From positions 1 through 53,997 of the forward strand of contig CACAKI010000004.1 of NCBI GenBank assembly GCA_902533035.1: DNA of 53,997 nt, written 5' to 3'. This document shows positions 31,732 to 41,477 of the stretch, piece by piece. The DNA is from an uncultured Bacteroidota bacterium (GTDB lineage: Bacteria > Bacteroidota > Bacteroidia > Flavobacteriales > TMED113). The notes under the pieces were generated by a model, which saw only the letters and a list, made by a program, of their open reading frames with translations, was not told where the DNA came from and ran no database searches. Made by a program: the position numbers and the translations under genes. Within the stretch, counting starts at the first letter, position 1. The number at the start of each line of letters is the position of its first letter.

Positions 31732-33159
31732 GTGGAACCATATTCTAATTTAGAAAATCTCCAAAAAGAAATTTTCTCTGGTAAAATTAATTGTGTACAA
31801 TTAGTTGAACATTTTATAGAAAGAATAGAGAAAAAAAAGTCTTTAAATATTTTTTTAGAAGTTTTTGAAAAAACCGCCTTAGATTTAGCAAGAAAAATAG
31901 ATAAAAAAATTAAAAATAATTCAGCAGGAGGGCTAGCAGGTTTAATTGTAGGAATAAAAGATAACATTTGTTATAAAGGGCATTGCGTTTCAGCATCTTC
32001 TAAGATTTTAAATGGTTTTGAATCAACATATTCTGCTACTGTTATAGAAAAGTTATTAGCTGAAGATGCAATTATTATAGGTCGTATTAATTGTGATGAA
32101 TTTGCTATGGGTTCTACAAACGAAAATTCCGCATATGGGCCTGTTAAAAACCCATTAAATTCTAATCTGACCCCTGGCGGTTCTTCTGGTGGTTGCGCTG
32201 CTGCTATTGTTGCTAATTTGTGTCATGTTAGCCTGGGTAGTGATACGGGTGGCTCTATTCGCCAACCAGCTTCTTTTTGTAGTATCATAGGCTTTAAACC
32301 ATCTTATGGAATGGTTTCACGCCATGGGCTTATAGCTTATGCGTCTTCTTTTGATCAAATAGGGCCTATGGGAAAATCCATACAGGATATTGATAGAGTA
32401 ATGGAGGTAATTTCTGGTAAAGATAATTTTGACTCTACTTGTGTTTTTGATAAAGCAGATTATAAAATAAAAACAAAACCCCCTAAAAAGATTAACATAT
32501 GCGTCATTAAAGATGCATCAGAACACAAATTACTACATAAGGATGTTAAGAAATCATTTGCAAAACTTTTACATAATTTAAAAAACGCAGGGCATAATAT
32601 AAAAGAGTTTGAGATGCCGATATTGAAATATTTAGTTCCAGCGTATTATATTTTAACCACAGCAGAGGCGTCATCAAATTTAGCGAGATATGATGGGATA
32701 AAATATGGATATAGTAAAGGTAGAATGACAAAAAATTGGTCAGAAATTATTAAACAAACAAGGTCCAGGGGTTTTGGAAAAGAAGTTAAAAGAAGGATAT
32801 TGTTAGGTACATTTGTATTGAGCGAGGGGTATTATGACAACTATTATTCTAAAGCTCAAAAAATAAGAAGGTTGGTTCAAAAAGAAACAGAAAAAATACT
32901 ACAATCTTGTGATTTTATATTATTGCCAACGAGCCCGACAATTCCATTTAAACTAAAAGAAAAACACAATGATCCTACTGTATTATATTTACAGGATGTC
33001 TTTACTGTTCAAGCAAATTTATCAGGTAATCCGGCTATTTCTATTCCAATTTTTCAATATAAAAATGATGCTCCAGTTGGTGGACAATTAATTGGAAAAA
33101 AAGGAAAAGACAAAGAGTTATTACATTTTGGAAACGAAATTTTAAAAAATCATGTATAA
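31732..33159 (+). CDS. gatA: Asp/Glu-tRNA amidotransferase subunit A
   Basis: LTPGGSSGGCAAAIVANLCHVSLGSDTGGSIRQPASFC amidase signature. GTG start. Confidence 0.95.
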   Translation: MEPYSNLENLQKEIFSGKINCVQLVEHFIERIEKKKSLNIFLEVFEKTALDLARKIDKKIKNNSAGGLAGLIVGIKDNICYKGHCVSASSKILNGFESTYSATVIEKLLAEDAIIIGRINCDEFAMGSTNENSAYGPVKNPLNSNLTPGGSSGGCAAAIVANLCHVSLGSDTGGSIRQPASFCSIIGFKPSYGMVSRHGLIAYASSFDQIGPMGKSIQDIDRVMEVISGKDNFDSTCVFDKADYKIKTKPPKKINICVIKDASEHKLLHKDVKKSFAKLLHNLKNAGHNIKEFEMPILKYLVPAYYILTTAEASSNLARYDGIKYGYSKGRMTKNWSEIIKQTRSRGFGKEVKRRILLGTFVLSEGYYDNYYSKAQKIRRLVQKETEKILQSCDFILLPTSPTIPFKLKEKHNDPTVLYLQDVFTVQANLSGNPAISIPIFQYKNDAPVGGQLIGKKGKDKELLHFGNEILKNHV

Positions 33160-34261
33160 AAAAACTCTAATATTTTTCGCCTTCTTTTTATCAATTCATG
33201 CTCAAGAAATCCAATTTAATGAAAGCGAAATAATAGCAAGAATAGATTCTTTAAACGAAAAAACACCGATTGAGTTAGTATATAATTCATCAGTTGAAAA
33301 ACACATAAAGGCATATATTTATAGGGGTAGATCAAACATTAGTAAAATGTTAACTTATACAGAATACTATTTCCCAATAATAGAACCAATACTAGATAAT
33401 TATAATATTCCTTTAGAGCTTAAATACCTTCCGGTTATTGAGTCTCGCTTTAATCCGACTGCAAAATCTCCTGTTGGCGCAAGGGGAATGTGGCAAATTA
33501 TGTTTAATACAGCAAAAGAATATGATTTAATGATTAGCTCTTATATTGATGAAAGAATGGATGTGCCCAAATCTACTAAAGCGGCATGCGAGTATTTTCT
33601 AGAATCGCAAGAAAGATTTAATAACTGGACAACTTCAATTGCCTCCTATAATGTTGGAAAATACGGAGTGTTAAAAGCTATTAAAAGATCAGGTGGTAAA
33701 AAAAATTATTGGGAGTATAGACCCTTTTTGCCTAAAGAAACAAGAGAATATATACCTAAATTAATTGCAGCAATATATGTGATGAATTATGCAGAGGATT
33801 ATGGAATTTATCCTGAAAAAGAAATAAAGATTTTCAATGAAGATATAGACACATTACATATAAATAGAAAATTAAGTTTTGATGCCCTGTCTAAATTAAT
33901 TGATTTAGATCTAGATCATATCAAGAAATTAAACCCTTCTTATAAAATAGGGGTTGTTCCAAATGTGCCAGATCGAAATTTCCACATTAATTTACCTATT
34001 TCAAAAATAGAGTATTTTATCACCAATAAGGATACTATTTATAAGCAACTAGATGAGTTACAGGATGATATAAAATACCCTGATTACGAAGAGATGGTAA
34101 AAAAGATAAATTATAAAATTAAATCAGGCGACTCTTTAAGTAAAATAGCACAAAAATATAATTGTCGAGTTAAAGATATTTTACTTTGGAACGACATGAA
34201 AACAACGAAAATAGTTACTGGAAAAAGATTAAAGATTTATGTTAATGCAGATTATGAGTAG
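33152..34261 (+). CDS. MltD-like lytic transglycosylase with LysM domain
   Basis: LPVIESRFNPTAKSPVGARGMWQIM, ASYNVGKYGVLKA, C-terminal LysM KSGDSLSKIAQKYN. Confidence 0.93.
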   Translation: MYKKTLIFFAFFLSIHAQEIQFNESEIIARIDSLNEKTPIELVYNSSVEKHIKAYIYRGRSNISKMLTYTEYYFPIIEPILDNYNIPLELKYLPVIESRFNPTAKSPVGARGMWQIMFNTAKEYDLMISSYIDERMDVPKSTKAACEYFLESQERFNNWTTSIASYNVGKYGVLKAIKRSGGKKNYWEYRPFLPKETREYIPKLIAAIYVMNYAEDYGIYPEKEIKIFNEDIDTLHINRKLSFDALSKLIDLDLDHIKKLNPSYKIGVVPNVPDRNFHINLPISKIEYFITNKDTIYKQLDELQDDIKYPDYEEMVKKINYKIKSGDSLSKIAQKYNCRVKDILLWNDMKTTKIVTGKRLKIYVNADYE

Positions 34262-35222
34262 AAAATTAATATTATTTATTGTATGGTATTTATGTTTTTT
34301 TCAGTCATGTGACTTTCAAACAAAAATAAATTCCACAGGCAAACCACTAGAAATTATATTAATTCAAGGTGAAAAATGTTCAGATAATGATTTTGGGCTA
34401 TTTCAAAAGAATTTAATGGCCCCACAAACACCATTATTAGAGAGTGAACTATATGGTGAGGAAAAAAACTTTTTCCATGTGATTCCAATTTTAGAGAGTG
34501 ATTTTAATAATATATTCAAAACACATAAAAATATTATTTTTCTAAATAATTCAGAATCTTTTAATATTCAAAAAAAAGAAGATGTATGGGCTGTTAATCA
34601 AACCGTTTATTTTTGTTCTGTGAAACAAAATAGTAAAGAAGAGATAATTAAATTCGCTAAATCAGTTGCTGTTAAAATTAAAGACAAGGAAATCACTAAA
34701 AGAAAAAATCACTATACAAAAAAAACCCCCGAGGATATACAAATTTATATAGAGAACAAATTTAATATAAACTTATCTATACCAAACCATTTTTTTATTG
34801 TGGATTCTTTAGAAAGGTTATTGTATTTAAGAGGAGATGAAAAAAAATCATCACAACTTATTTTAATAAGTTCATTTAATTTAGAGCCTACAGTTGCAAA
34901 CATTATATTTGAGCAAAACAGAATAGCTAAAAACAATATATCTAGTGATATAGAAGGGGCTTTTGCTCGTGTTGAACAAAGAACAAAATTATACATTGAC
35001 TCACTAACTACAATTGATGAACACAAGATTAACATTAAGGGTCTATGGAAAATGGAAGGAGATTTTATGGGTGGTAGTTTTTTTACAACACTAATTATTA
35101 ATCCGGTAAATCAACAAAAAACCTTGGCGTCATTTTACCTATATGCACCAGGAGAAAATAAAGCAAATTATTTATTAGATTTAGAAGCAATGTTAACCAG
35201 CGTGAAGTATATCAATAATTAA
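34254..35222 (+). CDS. DUF4837-family lipoprotein-like protein
   Basis: N-terminal SCDF lipobox; GLWKMEGDFMGGSFFTTLIINPVNQQKTLASFYLYAPGENKANYLLDLEAML matches my recollection of the family. Confidence 0.75.
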   Translation: MSRKLILFIVWYLCFFQSCDFQTKINSTGKPLEIILIQGEKCSDNDFGLFQKNLMAPQTPLLESELYGEEKNFFHVIPILESDFNNIFKTHKNIIFLNNSESFNIQKKEDVWAVNQTVYFCSVKQNSKEEIIKFAKSVAVKIKDKEITKRKNHYTKKTPEDIQIYIENKFNINLSIPNHFFIVDSLERLLYLRGDEKKSSQLILISSFNLEPTVANIIFEQNRIAKNNISSDIEGAFARVEQRTKLYIDSLTTIDEHKINIKGLWKMEGDFMGGSFFTTLIINPVNQQKTLASFYLYAPGENKANYLLDLEAMLTSVKYINN

Positions 35223-37677
35223 TACGGAATGTTGTTATAAAATTTCTACCTGGACCACTAATTCCAGACCCAAAACTTTTGTAATGCTCATCAAATAGAT
35301 TGTTTATAGAAAACTGACAATTTATTTTTTCAGAAAACTTGTACGATAAGGATAAATTTAATATCGACCAAGCAGGTAGGCCATAGTAAATAACTTCTTG
35401 GTTTGTTAAATAATGGTTAGGATGAATATTAATAAAAGGAGTTTCCTCTAAATTATCTACTCCAGCTAAATCAAAATCTTCAACATTTTTATTTAAAGAA
35501 TATTGAAAATCCAGAAAACAAGATAGTTTTGGTCCATTTTTTTGAATAGATAATTTTCCAAAAACAGGTGGAATATGCGGTACTGACAGTTCGCTATGTC
35601 GATTAATCCCTTTTGTGAAATTTATATCTCCTTTTAAATTAAAGTTTTTTGTTAATTCAGAGTCAAACCCAAAAGTAAATCCAAAAATATCAGCACGCTT
35701 AGTATTTTGATTAGCAAAAGTATAATAAGAATCACCCTCATAAAAAACTTCTGAAACTAATAATTCAGGAGCTCCATTAATAGATGCATTAAGATCAACT
35801 TGTATGCTGTCTTTTAGAATAGCATTTTTGATTTGTGTAAAAAATCCGTTAAAATAAAAAACTCCCAATTTACTTTCTTTAGAAACAAAGACTTCTTGTG
35901 AGTAAACAACTTCAGGGCTCAAATGTATATTTGGAACAGATATATTATTTCCTTTAACGAAAACTTTTGCCATATCATCTATATTGGGAGCGTGAAAACC
36001 TTTAGATAAAACAGCGCTAATTTTCCAAGAATCTGAAGGAAAAAAAGTTATTTTTCCATTACCAGAAAGATTGTTCCAGTTTGCCGAAATAGTAGACTTT
36101 TCCAACCCCATTGAACTTCTAGGGATACTGTCACTAAAATCAGCTTTTAAATAAGAAAAAGTGTTTCTTATGCCAGCTTCAAAAAGAAATTTTTTATTTA
36201 AATTTTTCAAATAATTTAAATATACGGCAGAAGAAAAAGTAGAAGAGCCATCAGCTGGATATCTGGTTGAGCCTATTCCAAATTGCTGGGTATTAGTTTC
36301 AGAAGCAACAAGATTATATATCGATTCTGATCCATATGAAAAATTACCCTTTTTGAAATTAAGATTGAAACTAAACACATCAACAATTTCTTTTCTTTTT
36401 GTAATACTGTCCTCATTTGATTTTTGCTGGTTTCTAGACTCAGTGACTTGTTGATAAGCTAAAATAAATTCAGATTGATCAAATAAAGATCGATTTTGAA
36501 ACCCTAAAAAAGAAAGGCTACTAAAAAATCTTTGTTGTGGCCCATAATACCAATATAAGTATTTGGGTAGATTGTTTCCACAATCACACTTCTCACAGAT
36601 TTCATCAGTTAAATCATTTAGTTTATCAAACCTTGGCACATTTGAAGAAGTAGAATACTGAATGTTAGAGGTCATTCGCCATTCATCATTTATTTTGAAT
36701 AGCATTTTATTTACAATGTCCAACTGTTGAAATCCGGTGTTTTTTTGAATATTAGGATTTTCGTTCATCACAATATCACCATTTTCATTCACGTAGAAAT
36801 TCATTAGGCCCCAATTATTATAACCATGACTTCTTCTTTCTCCCATTTTCACATCACCGTAATCTTTCAAAGAAAAGGCATTAAAAATGGAAAACTTTTT
36901 AGATTCATATAAAAAAGATTGATGCGATGATATCCCATTATAAGCACTAGCGTATCTTGAAAAAAAAGAAGTTTCTATTTTCGGTGAATTCGAAAAATAA
37001 AGACGTTTTGTAGACATGTTTATTGTTCCTCCTAGGGCGTCACTTCCATATAATACGGAACTTGGCCCAAAAATAACCTCTGTACTTTCTAAAATAGACT
37101 CGTCAATAGTAATAATGTTTTGTAAATGCCCTGATCTGTAGATCGCATTATTCAGTCTAACCCCATCTAGTACTAATAAAATTTTATTTGCTTCAAAACC
37201 CCTGATATTAGGACTCCCTCCTCCGAATTGACTTTTTTGAACACTAATTCCACCCTTTTTTTCTAATAAATCAGCAAGGTTTTCAGTGTTCATTTTTTCG
37301 ATCTCTTTTTTTGTAATAAATATCTTTTTAGCAGAACTATTTTTAATATTATTTTTGTTTTGATTATAACTCAAAGTCACTTCTTCAATTTTATATAACA
37401 TTTCTTGAACTCTCCAAAAACCGATTTTTAATAATTCGGTTTTTAATGTTGGCTTTGAATTATATTTAGGGTGTTGTAAATAAATTTTTTCATTATTCGA
37501 AAATCGAGATAAATTCACTATTCCATTAAAATCAGAAAGAACATGAATAGATTTGTCTTCATTAAAAACGGCCACATTATTTATAGCATTATTATTTTCG
37601 TCTACAATGATAATCTTTTGACAAAATGCAGAAAAAGACATCAAAAACACACAAATAAAAAAATAATTTTTCGTCAT
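35212..37677 (-). CDS. TonB-dependent outer-membrane receptor
   Basis: Signal peptide, carboxypeptidase-like N-domain, plug GGGSPNIRGFEANKILLVLDGVRLNNAIYRSGHLQN, barrel, terminal TFRINY. Confidence 0.95.
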   Translation of the reverse strand: MTKNYFFICVFLMSFSAFCQKIIIVDENNNAINNVAVFNEDKSIHVLSDFNGIVNLSRFSNNEKIYLQHPKYNSKPTLKTELLKIGFWRVQEMLYKIEEVTLSYNQNKNNIKNSSAKKIFITKKEIEKMNTENLADLLEKKGGISVQKSQFGGGSPNIRGFEANKILLVLDGVRLNNAIYRSGHLQNIITIDESILESTEVIFGPSSVLYGSDALGGTINMSTKRLYFSNSPKIETSFFSRYASAYNGISSHQSFLYESKKFSIFNAFSLKDYGDVKMGERRSHGYNNWGLMNFYVNENGDIVMNENPNIQKNTGFQQLDIVNKMLFKINDEWRMTSNIQYSTSSNVPRFDKLNDLTDEICEKCDCGNNLPKYLYWYYGPQQRFFSSLSFLGFQNRSLFDQSEFILAYQQVTESRNQQKSNEDSITKRKEIVDVFSFNLNFKKGNFSYGSESIYNLVASETNTQQFGIGSTRYPADGSSTFSSAVYLNYLKNLNKKFLFEAGIRNTFSYLKADFSDSIPRSSMGLEKSTISANWNNLSGNGKITFFPSDSWKISAVLSKGFHAPNIDDMAKVFVKGNNISVPNIHLSPEVVYSQEVFVSKESKLGVFYFNGFFTQIKNAILKDSIQVDLNASINGAPELLVSEVFYEGDSYYTFANQNTKRADIFGFTFGFDSELTKNFNLKGDINFTKGINRHSELSVPHIPPVFGKLSIQKNGPKLSCFLDFQYSLNKNVEDFDLAGVDNLEETPFINIHPNHYLTNQEVIYYGLPAWSILNLSLSYKFSEKINCQFSINNLFDEHYKSFGSGISGPGRNFITTFRINY

Positions 37678-38393
37678 AATAATTCTGTATAAACAGATAC
37701 TAACTTCTTATAATTAAAATTAGAAACATGTATCGCATAATACTTCAGCACATTCTCAATGAGAATTGGATAATCGTTATAACTTAAAGAAAAATTTTCT
37801 AAATCCTCAACATTTTTACATAAAAAATCGTACAAAACCTCACTCATTTTCAAGTTCCATAAATTTAAAGCGTCTTCGTTTTTACTTAAAATAAAAGAAC
37901 CGCTTTGTGGGTCAAATGAATAACCTGCAATATTTTTTATTTTGGCGTAGTCGGGTACTACACCTAAAAATTTGGTAAAATGGATTAAGAACCATAAATC
38001 AAAAAATTTACCTGAACAATAATCGGAATTTAACCAAGAAATACTTTTTTCAATAAAATTATAAAGGTATATATCTTCATTCCCAGATTTTACACAACGA
38101 CTTATCACTTCACACAAAAAAAGAACAGTATTACGCTTTTGGTAGTTCATTAATATTTTTCCGGAGATGGTTTTAAATTCAATACTTTTTATGTAGTGAA
38201 GGTTTTTGTTGGTTTTGTGATGAAAAGAAAGATTAATCACCATAAGTTGTTGTAAATATTTTTTTTTCTTTTTCAGACCATTTTTTATTAAAAATGAAAT
38301 AAGACCTTTTTGTTTGGTTAAGATTCGAACTATTAAATCATTTTCTGAAAAATGAATATGATTTAAAACAATACCCTCGGAATTAATTAACAT
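37674..38393 (-). CDS. recO: DNA repair protein RecO
   Basis: N-terminal OB fold (GIVLNHIHFSENDLIVRILTKQKGLISFLIKNGLKKKKK), C-terminal helical domain. Confidence 0.9.
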   Translation of the reverse strand: MLINSEGIVLNHIHFSENDLIVRILTKQKGLISFLIKNGLKKKKKYLQQLMVINLSFHHKTNKNLHYIKSIEFKTISGKILMNYQKRNTVLFLCEVISRCVKSGNEDIYLYNFIEKSISWLNSDYCSGKFFDLWFLIHFTKFLGVVPDYAKIKNIAGYSFDPQSGSFILSKNEDALNLWNLKMSEVLYDFLCKNVEDLENFSLSYNDYPILIENVLKYYAIHVSNFNYKKLVSVYTELL

Positions 38394-40819
38394 TAATTAT
38401 AAATTAAAAGTTTTTTGACAACAGTTTCGCTAAAGTCATTGTTAGTACAAAAAAACAAATATACTCCCGTTTTAACTTTTTTTCCAGAGAAATTTTTACC
38501 GTCCCAGGACGCAAACCCACCTTCAGAGTAAGTTTCAAACACCAAGTTCCCAGAAATGTCAGTTATTTTTATATTTGTGTTATCTGTAAGTCCAGATATG
38601 GAAATCAATCCAGAATAATTTTTTTTCACTGGATTAGGAAAAACCAATACATTTTTAAAGTTTTCTTGCGCCTCAGTAGCCATAGACCTAAAGGAACATA
38701 AGCCTAATTCCGTTCCGAAAAAAACATCACCGGATTTTTGGTTAATTTCAATGTTATAAACAGTATTACTTAATAAGGGGCTGTTTTCAGAAGTAAAGTG
38801 GTATATTTCCTCTGTTCCATTTTCGGAAATTAAGAAAACACCCTTTCCTTCTGTAGCAAACCATTTTCTATTACCACCATCTATTTTAATATCAAGAACG
38901 TTTGTATTATACAATAACCTTTCTACATAACCATCTACTTCAACTAGTGGGGTTTCACAGTCAAAATTGGATGAACTAAAAATATTATTAGGAAAATGAA
39001 AAACCCCAACACCATTTGATGTTCCAACCCAAATGGATCCATCTAAATCTTCAACAAAAGCATTAACTGTGTTGCTAGGTAAATTACCATAAGAAGGAGA
39101 TGAATTTATTTTTTTTTCATTTAAAATTTCATTATTCTTTGAGCTTGAAAGCACAATAATTCCTTCACCCCTTGATTGTATCCATTTTTGATCGTTAGTA
39201 GCACAAAGAATTTTTCCAACCATGGTGTTTGTTGAGATAGAGCTTAATGTGAAGCTTTCCCAAACTTGATTTTTAAAAAAAGAAATAGGGCTTTCTGCTT
39301 GAGAGTTTGTGACCCAAAGATCGTTATTTGCATCTAAACAACACCCACCTATTCGAATCCACCCATCATTAGTTATGGCTTGTAAAGAACTATTATTTTC
39401 GTTATAAATTTTAATCAAACTTTTATTAGAAAATTCTAAAAGACCACCATTCCAACTTCCTACAAAGAATTGGTTTTCGGAACCGGAAATAGTCAAGAGA
39501 TCGTTGATCTCTAAATCTTTTAATGAAGATGTTTTCTCCCAAGTATTATTGCTGTAAATAGATAACTCTTTTATAATATTAAGATTGTTCCAGGAGCTGT
39601 TCTTCCCCCCATGAGCAATAATCAATTCATCCCCCAAAAAAGACATGTCGCCAAAGGTGTTGGCCGAGGGGCCATTAGGGATAAAGGTGTTCTCAAAATA
39701 AAAATCACCTTGATATATAACACACTGTGTTAACCCCCTTACTGCGTCAGAAAAATATATTTTAATTACATCTCCTTTCTCATTTTTGTTAAACATTAAA
39801 TTATTAAACCCATTGAGTGAATTTAATGGTGAAATTGAAAACATGTCTATATTTAGTGAGGTTGGGTTTTTTCCGGTTACACCATCTAGGCTATCTATAT
39901 AAAACAACTTACTAAAACTAAATCCCATTAGTGCACTGTTTTTTATGTAGCCAGACACAATACTTTCATTGGCATTACATATTTCAGGGATTTCTTGCGC
40001 AACAAAAAGATTTTTTTGTTTTGAAAAAATTAATATTTCGCACGATCCAGTTGTGGCATTTGTTTCATTATAATTATTGGGGAATAAAATTAATTCACCA
40101 TTTTTCTCATTTTGTCCAAGTAATTTTTTAACTCCATTTGTAAATGAAGAGGGTGTTATTTTTCCTACGTTATTTAAAATAGAGTATTCTGTAATCCAGC
40201 TATTAGGATCTAATAAATTAGGATTATTTTTAGATGCAGAAAAAAGACCAAAATCAGTTGCAACAAAGATTTTCCCAGATAAATATGGGTTTTCCACGGA
40301 ATAATCAAAAACAAAAGAATCGAAAACAGCACCATAAGATCCGTTATTCCAAAAATAATAAGTATCTAAAATTTCAGCATTACTAATATTGACTGTTACT
40401 AATCCAAATGAACAAGAAAGGTATGCAACCCCTTCGTTGACATGAATATTATTTATTTTTTTACTTCCAACAATGTTATTAGCGTTTTTAATGTATGGGA
40501 TATTAATAATTTGAGCTCCGGACATTAAATCAAGATTTCCGTTTTCATAACCAATTATTAAAATATTAGAATCAGGGTCGGAATTAATAGCGGTAACACT
40601 ATTATCATTTAGGCCGTTTAATTTAGAAAAGGATTCTATACTATTATCAGATTGGTTATATGTAAAAAATTGTGATTTTGTTCCAGTATAGATGGTGTTT
40701 TGTTTAGAAAACAGACAGGTTCCCTCAGTGTAATTAAGATGAATATTCCATTCCCCCACTCTAGACTGTGAGAATGAATTATAAAAAACGAATAGAAAAA
40801 ATAAAAGAAAAATCCTCAT
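38393..40819 (-). CDS. porZ: PorZ-like T9SS protein (beta-propeller, C-terminal sorting-like domain)
   Basis: Propeller repeats (DGSIWVGTSNGVGVF), C-terminal FPNPVKKN...GVYLFF domain, adjacency to recO. Confidence 0.78.
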   Translation of the reverse strand: MRIFLLFFLFVFYNSFSQSRVGEWNIHLNYTEGTCLFSKQNTIYTGTKSQFFTYNQSDNSIESFSKLNGLNDNSVTAINSDPDSNILIIGYENGNLDLMSGAQIINIPYIKNANNIVGSKKINNIHVNEGVAYLSCSFGLVTVNISNAEILDTYYFWNNGSYGAVFDSFVFDYSVENPYLSGKIFVATDFGLFSASKNNPNLLDPNSWITEYSILNNVGKITPSSFTNGVKKLLGQNEKNGELILFPNNYNETNATTGSCEILIFSKQKNLFVAQEIPEICNANESIVSGYIKNSALMGFSFSKLFYIDSLDGVTGKNPTSLNIDMFSISPLNSLNGFNNLMFNKNEKGDVIKIYFSDAVRGLTQCVIYQGDFYFENTFIPNGPSANTFGDMSFLGDELIIAHGGKNSSWNNLNIIKELSIYSNNTWEKTSSLKDLEINDLLTISGSENQFFVGSWNGGLLEFSNKSLIKIYNENNSSLQAITNDGWIRIGGCCLDANNDLWVTNSQAESPISFFKNQVWESFTLSSISTNTMVGKILCATNDQKWIQSRGEGIIVLSSSKNNEILNEKKINSSPSYGNLPSNTVNAFVEDLDGSIWVGTSNGVGVFHFPNNIFSSSNFDCETPLVEVDGYVERLLYNTNVLDIKIDGGNRKWFATEGKGVFLISENGTEEIYHFTSENSPLLSNTVYNIEINQKSGDVFFGTELGLCSFRSMATEAQENFKNVLVFPNPVKKNYSGLISISGLTDNTNIKITDISGNLVFETYSEGGFASWDGKNFSGKKVKTGVYLFFCTNNDFSETVVKKLLIYN

Positions 40820-40866
40820 AATTTATATCTAAATATAAAGATATAACGTATTGATTAAAAAATTAA

Positions 40867-40874
40867 TACTTTTG
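40867..40874 (+). promoter_or_regulatory. Putative -7 element TACTTTTG for tRNA-Arg
   Basis: TAnnTTTG match ending 10 bp upstream of the tRNA. Confidence 0.45.
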
Positions 40875-40884
40875 TGGTCATTTT

Positions 40885-40958
40885 GGCCCCGTAGTTCAAC
40901 TGGATAGAATGACAGATTTCGGCTCTGTTGGTTGCAGGTTCGAGTCCTGCCGGGGTCA
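40885..40958 (+). tRNA. tRNA-Arg (anticodon TCG)
   Basis: Cloverleaf by eye: acceptor GGCCCCG/CGGGGTC, anticodon stem ACAGA/TCTGT with loop TTTCGGC, T arm GCAGGTTCGAGTCCTGC. CCA not encoded. Confidence 0.95.
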
Positions 40959-40997
40959 CAAAAATAATTAGTTGATAAAAGTCCATGACAGTTAATA

Positions 40998-41099
40998 TTA
41001 ATTATCTCTGTCTTCAAAATCTTCTTTTTCTGATTGGGATATTTGATAATATACTAGGCACATAAAAACCACTAATAACACAACCCAAAAAAAACACAC
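40998..41099 (-). CDS. Putative 33-aa single-TM small protein (MCFFWVVLLVVFMCLVYYQISQSEKEDFEDRDN)
   Basis: Hand translation from GTG at 41099 to TAA; hydrophobic helix followed by acidic tail. Too short for the ORF track. Confidence 0.35.
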   Translation of the reverse strand: MCFFWVVLLVVFMCLVYYQISQSEKEDFEDRDN

Positions 41100-41110
41100 T
41101 AAAATTCATG

Positions 41111-41425
41111 TTAATTTATTTTAACTGCCGTTCCGTACGCCAAAATTTCAGCAGCACCTTGTGTAATGACAGATGTTGAGATTCTAACATTTATTATAGC
41201 ATCAGCTCCTAGCCTTTCTCCATCTTCTATCATTCTTTGAAGCGCCTGCTCTCTAGACTCTGCTTGTAGCTTTGTGTACTCACTTAACTCTCCCCCTATT
41301 ATATTTTTTAATCCAGCAAAAAGATCTCTTCCGATGTTTCTTGCCCTAACAGTGCTTCCTCTAGCAATGCCGAGTATTTCGACAACTTCTTTTTTAGGGA
41401 TTTTTTCAGTAGTTGATAAAATCAT
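41111..41425 (-). CDS. YbjQ / UPF0145-family protein (heavy-metal-binding domain family)
   Basis: GIARGSTVRARNIGRDLFAGLKNIIGGELSEYTKL...ARxxA-type pattern, GADAIINVRISTS. Confidence 0.92.
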   Translation of the reverse strand: MILSTTEKIPKKEVVEILGIARGSTVRARNIGRDLFAGLKNIIGGELSEYTKLQAESREQALQRMIEDGERLGADAIINVRISTSVITQGAAEILAYGTAVKIN

Positions 41426-41465
41426 GATTATCTGAATAAGATTTAATTTTAATACAAATATAAAT

Positions 41466-41473
41466 TATATTTG
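41466..41473 (+). promoter_or_regulatory. Putative -7 element TATATTTG just upstream of the CotH gene
   Basis: Exact TAnnTTTG match ending 4 bp before the ATG at 41478. Confidence 0.45.
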
Positions 41474-41477
41474 CTAG

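Noticed and set aside
40829-41017. 62-aa minus-strand ORF containing CDPGRTRTCNQQSRNLSFYPVELRGQ
   Set aside because: Antisense of tRNA-Arg; a well-known spurious ORF pattern.
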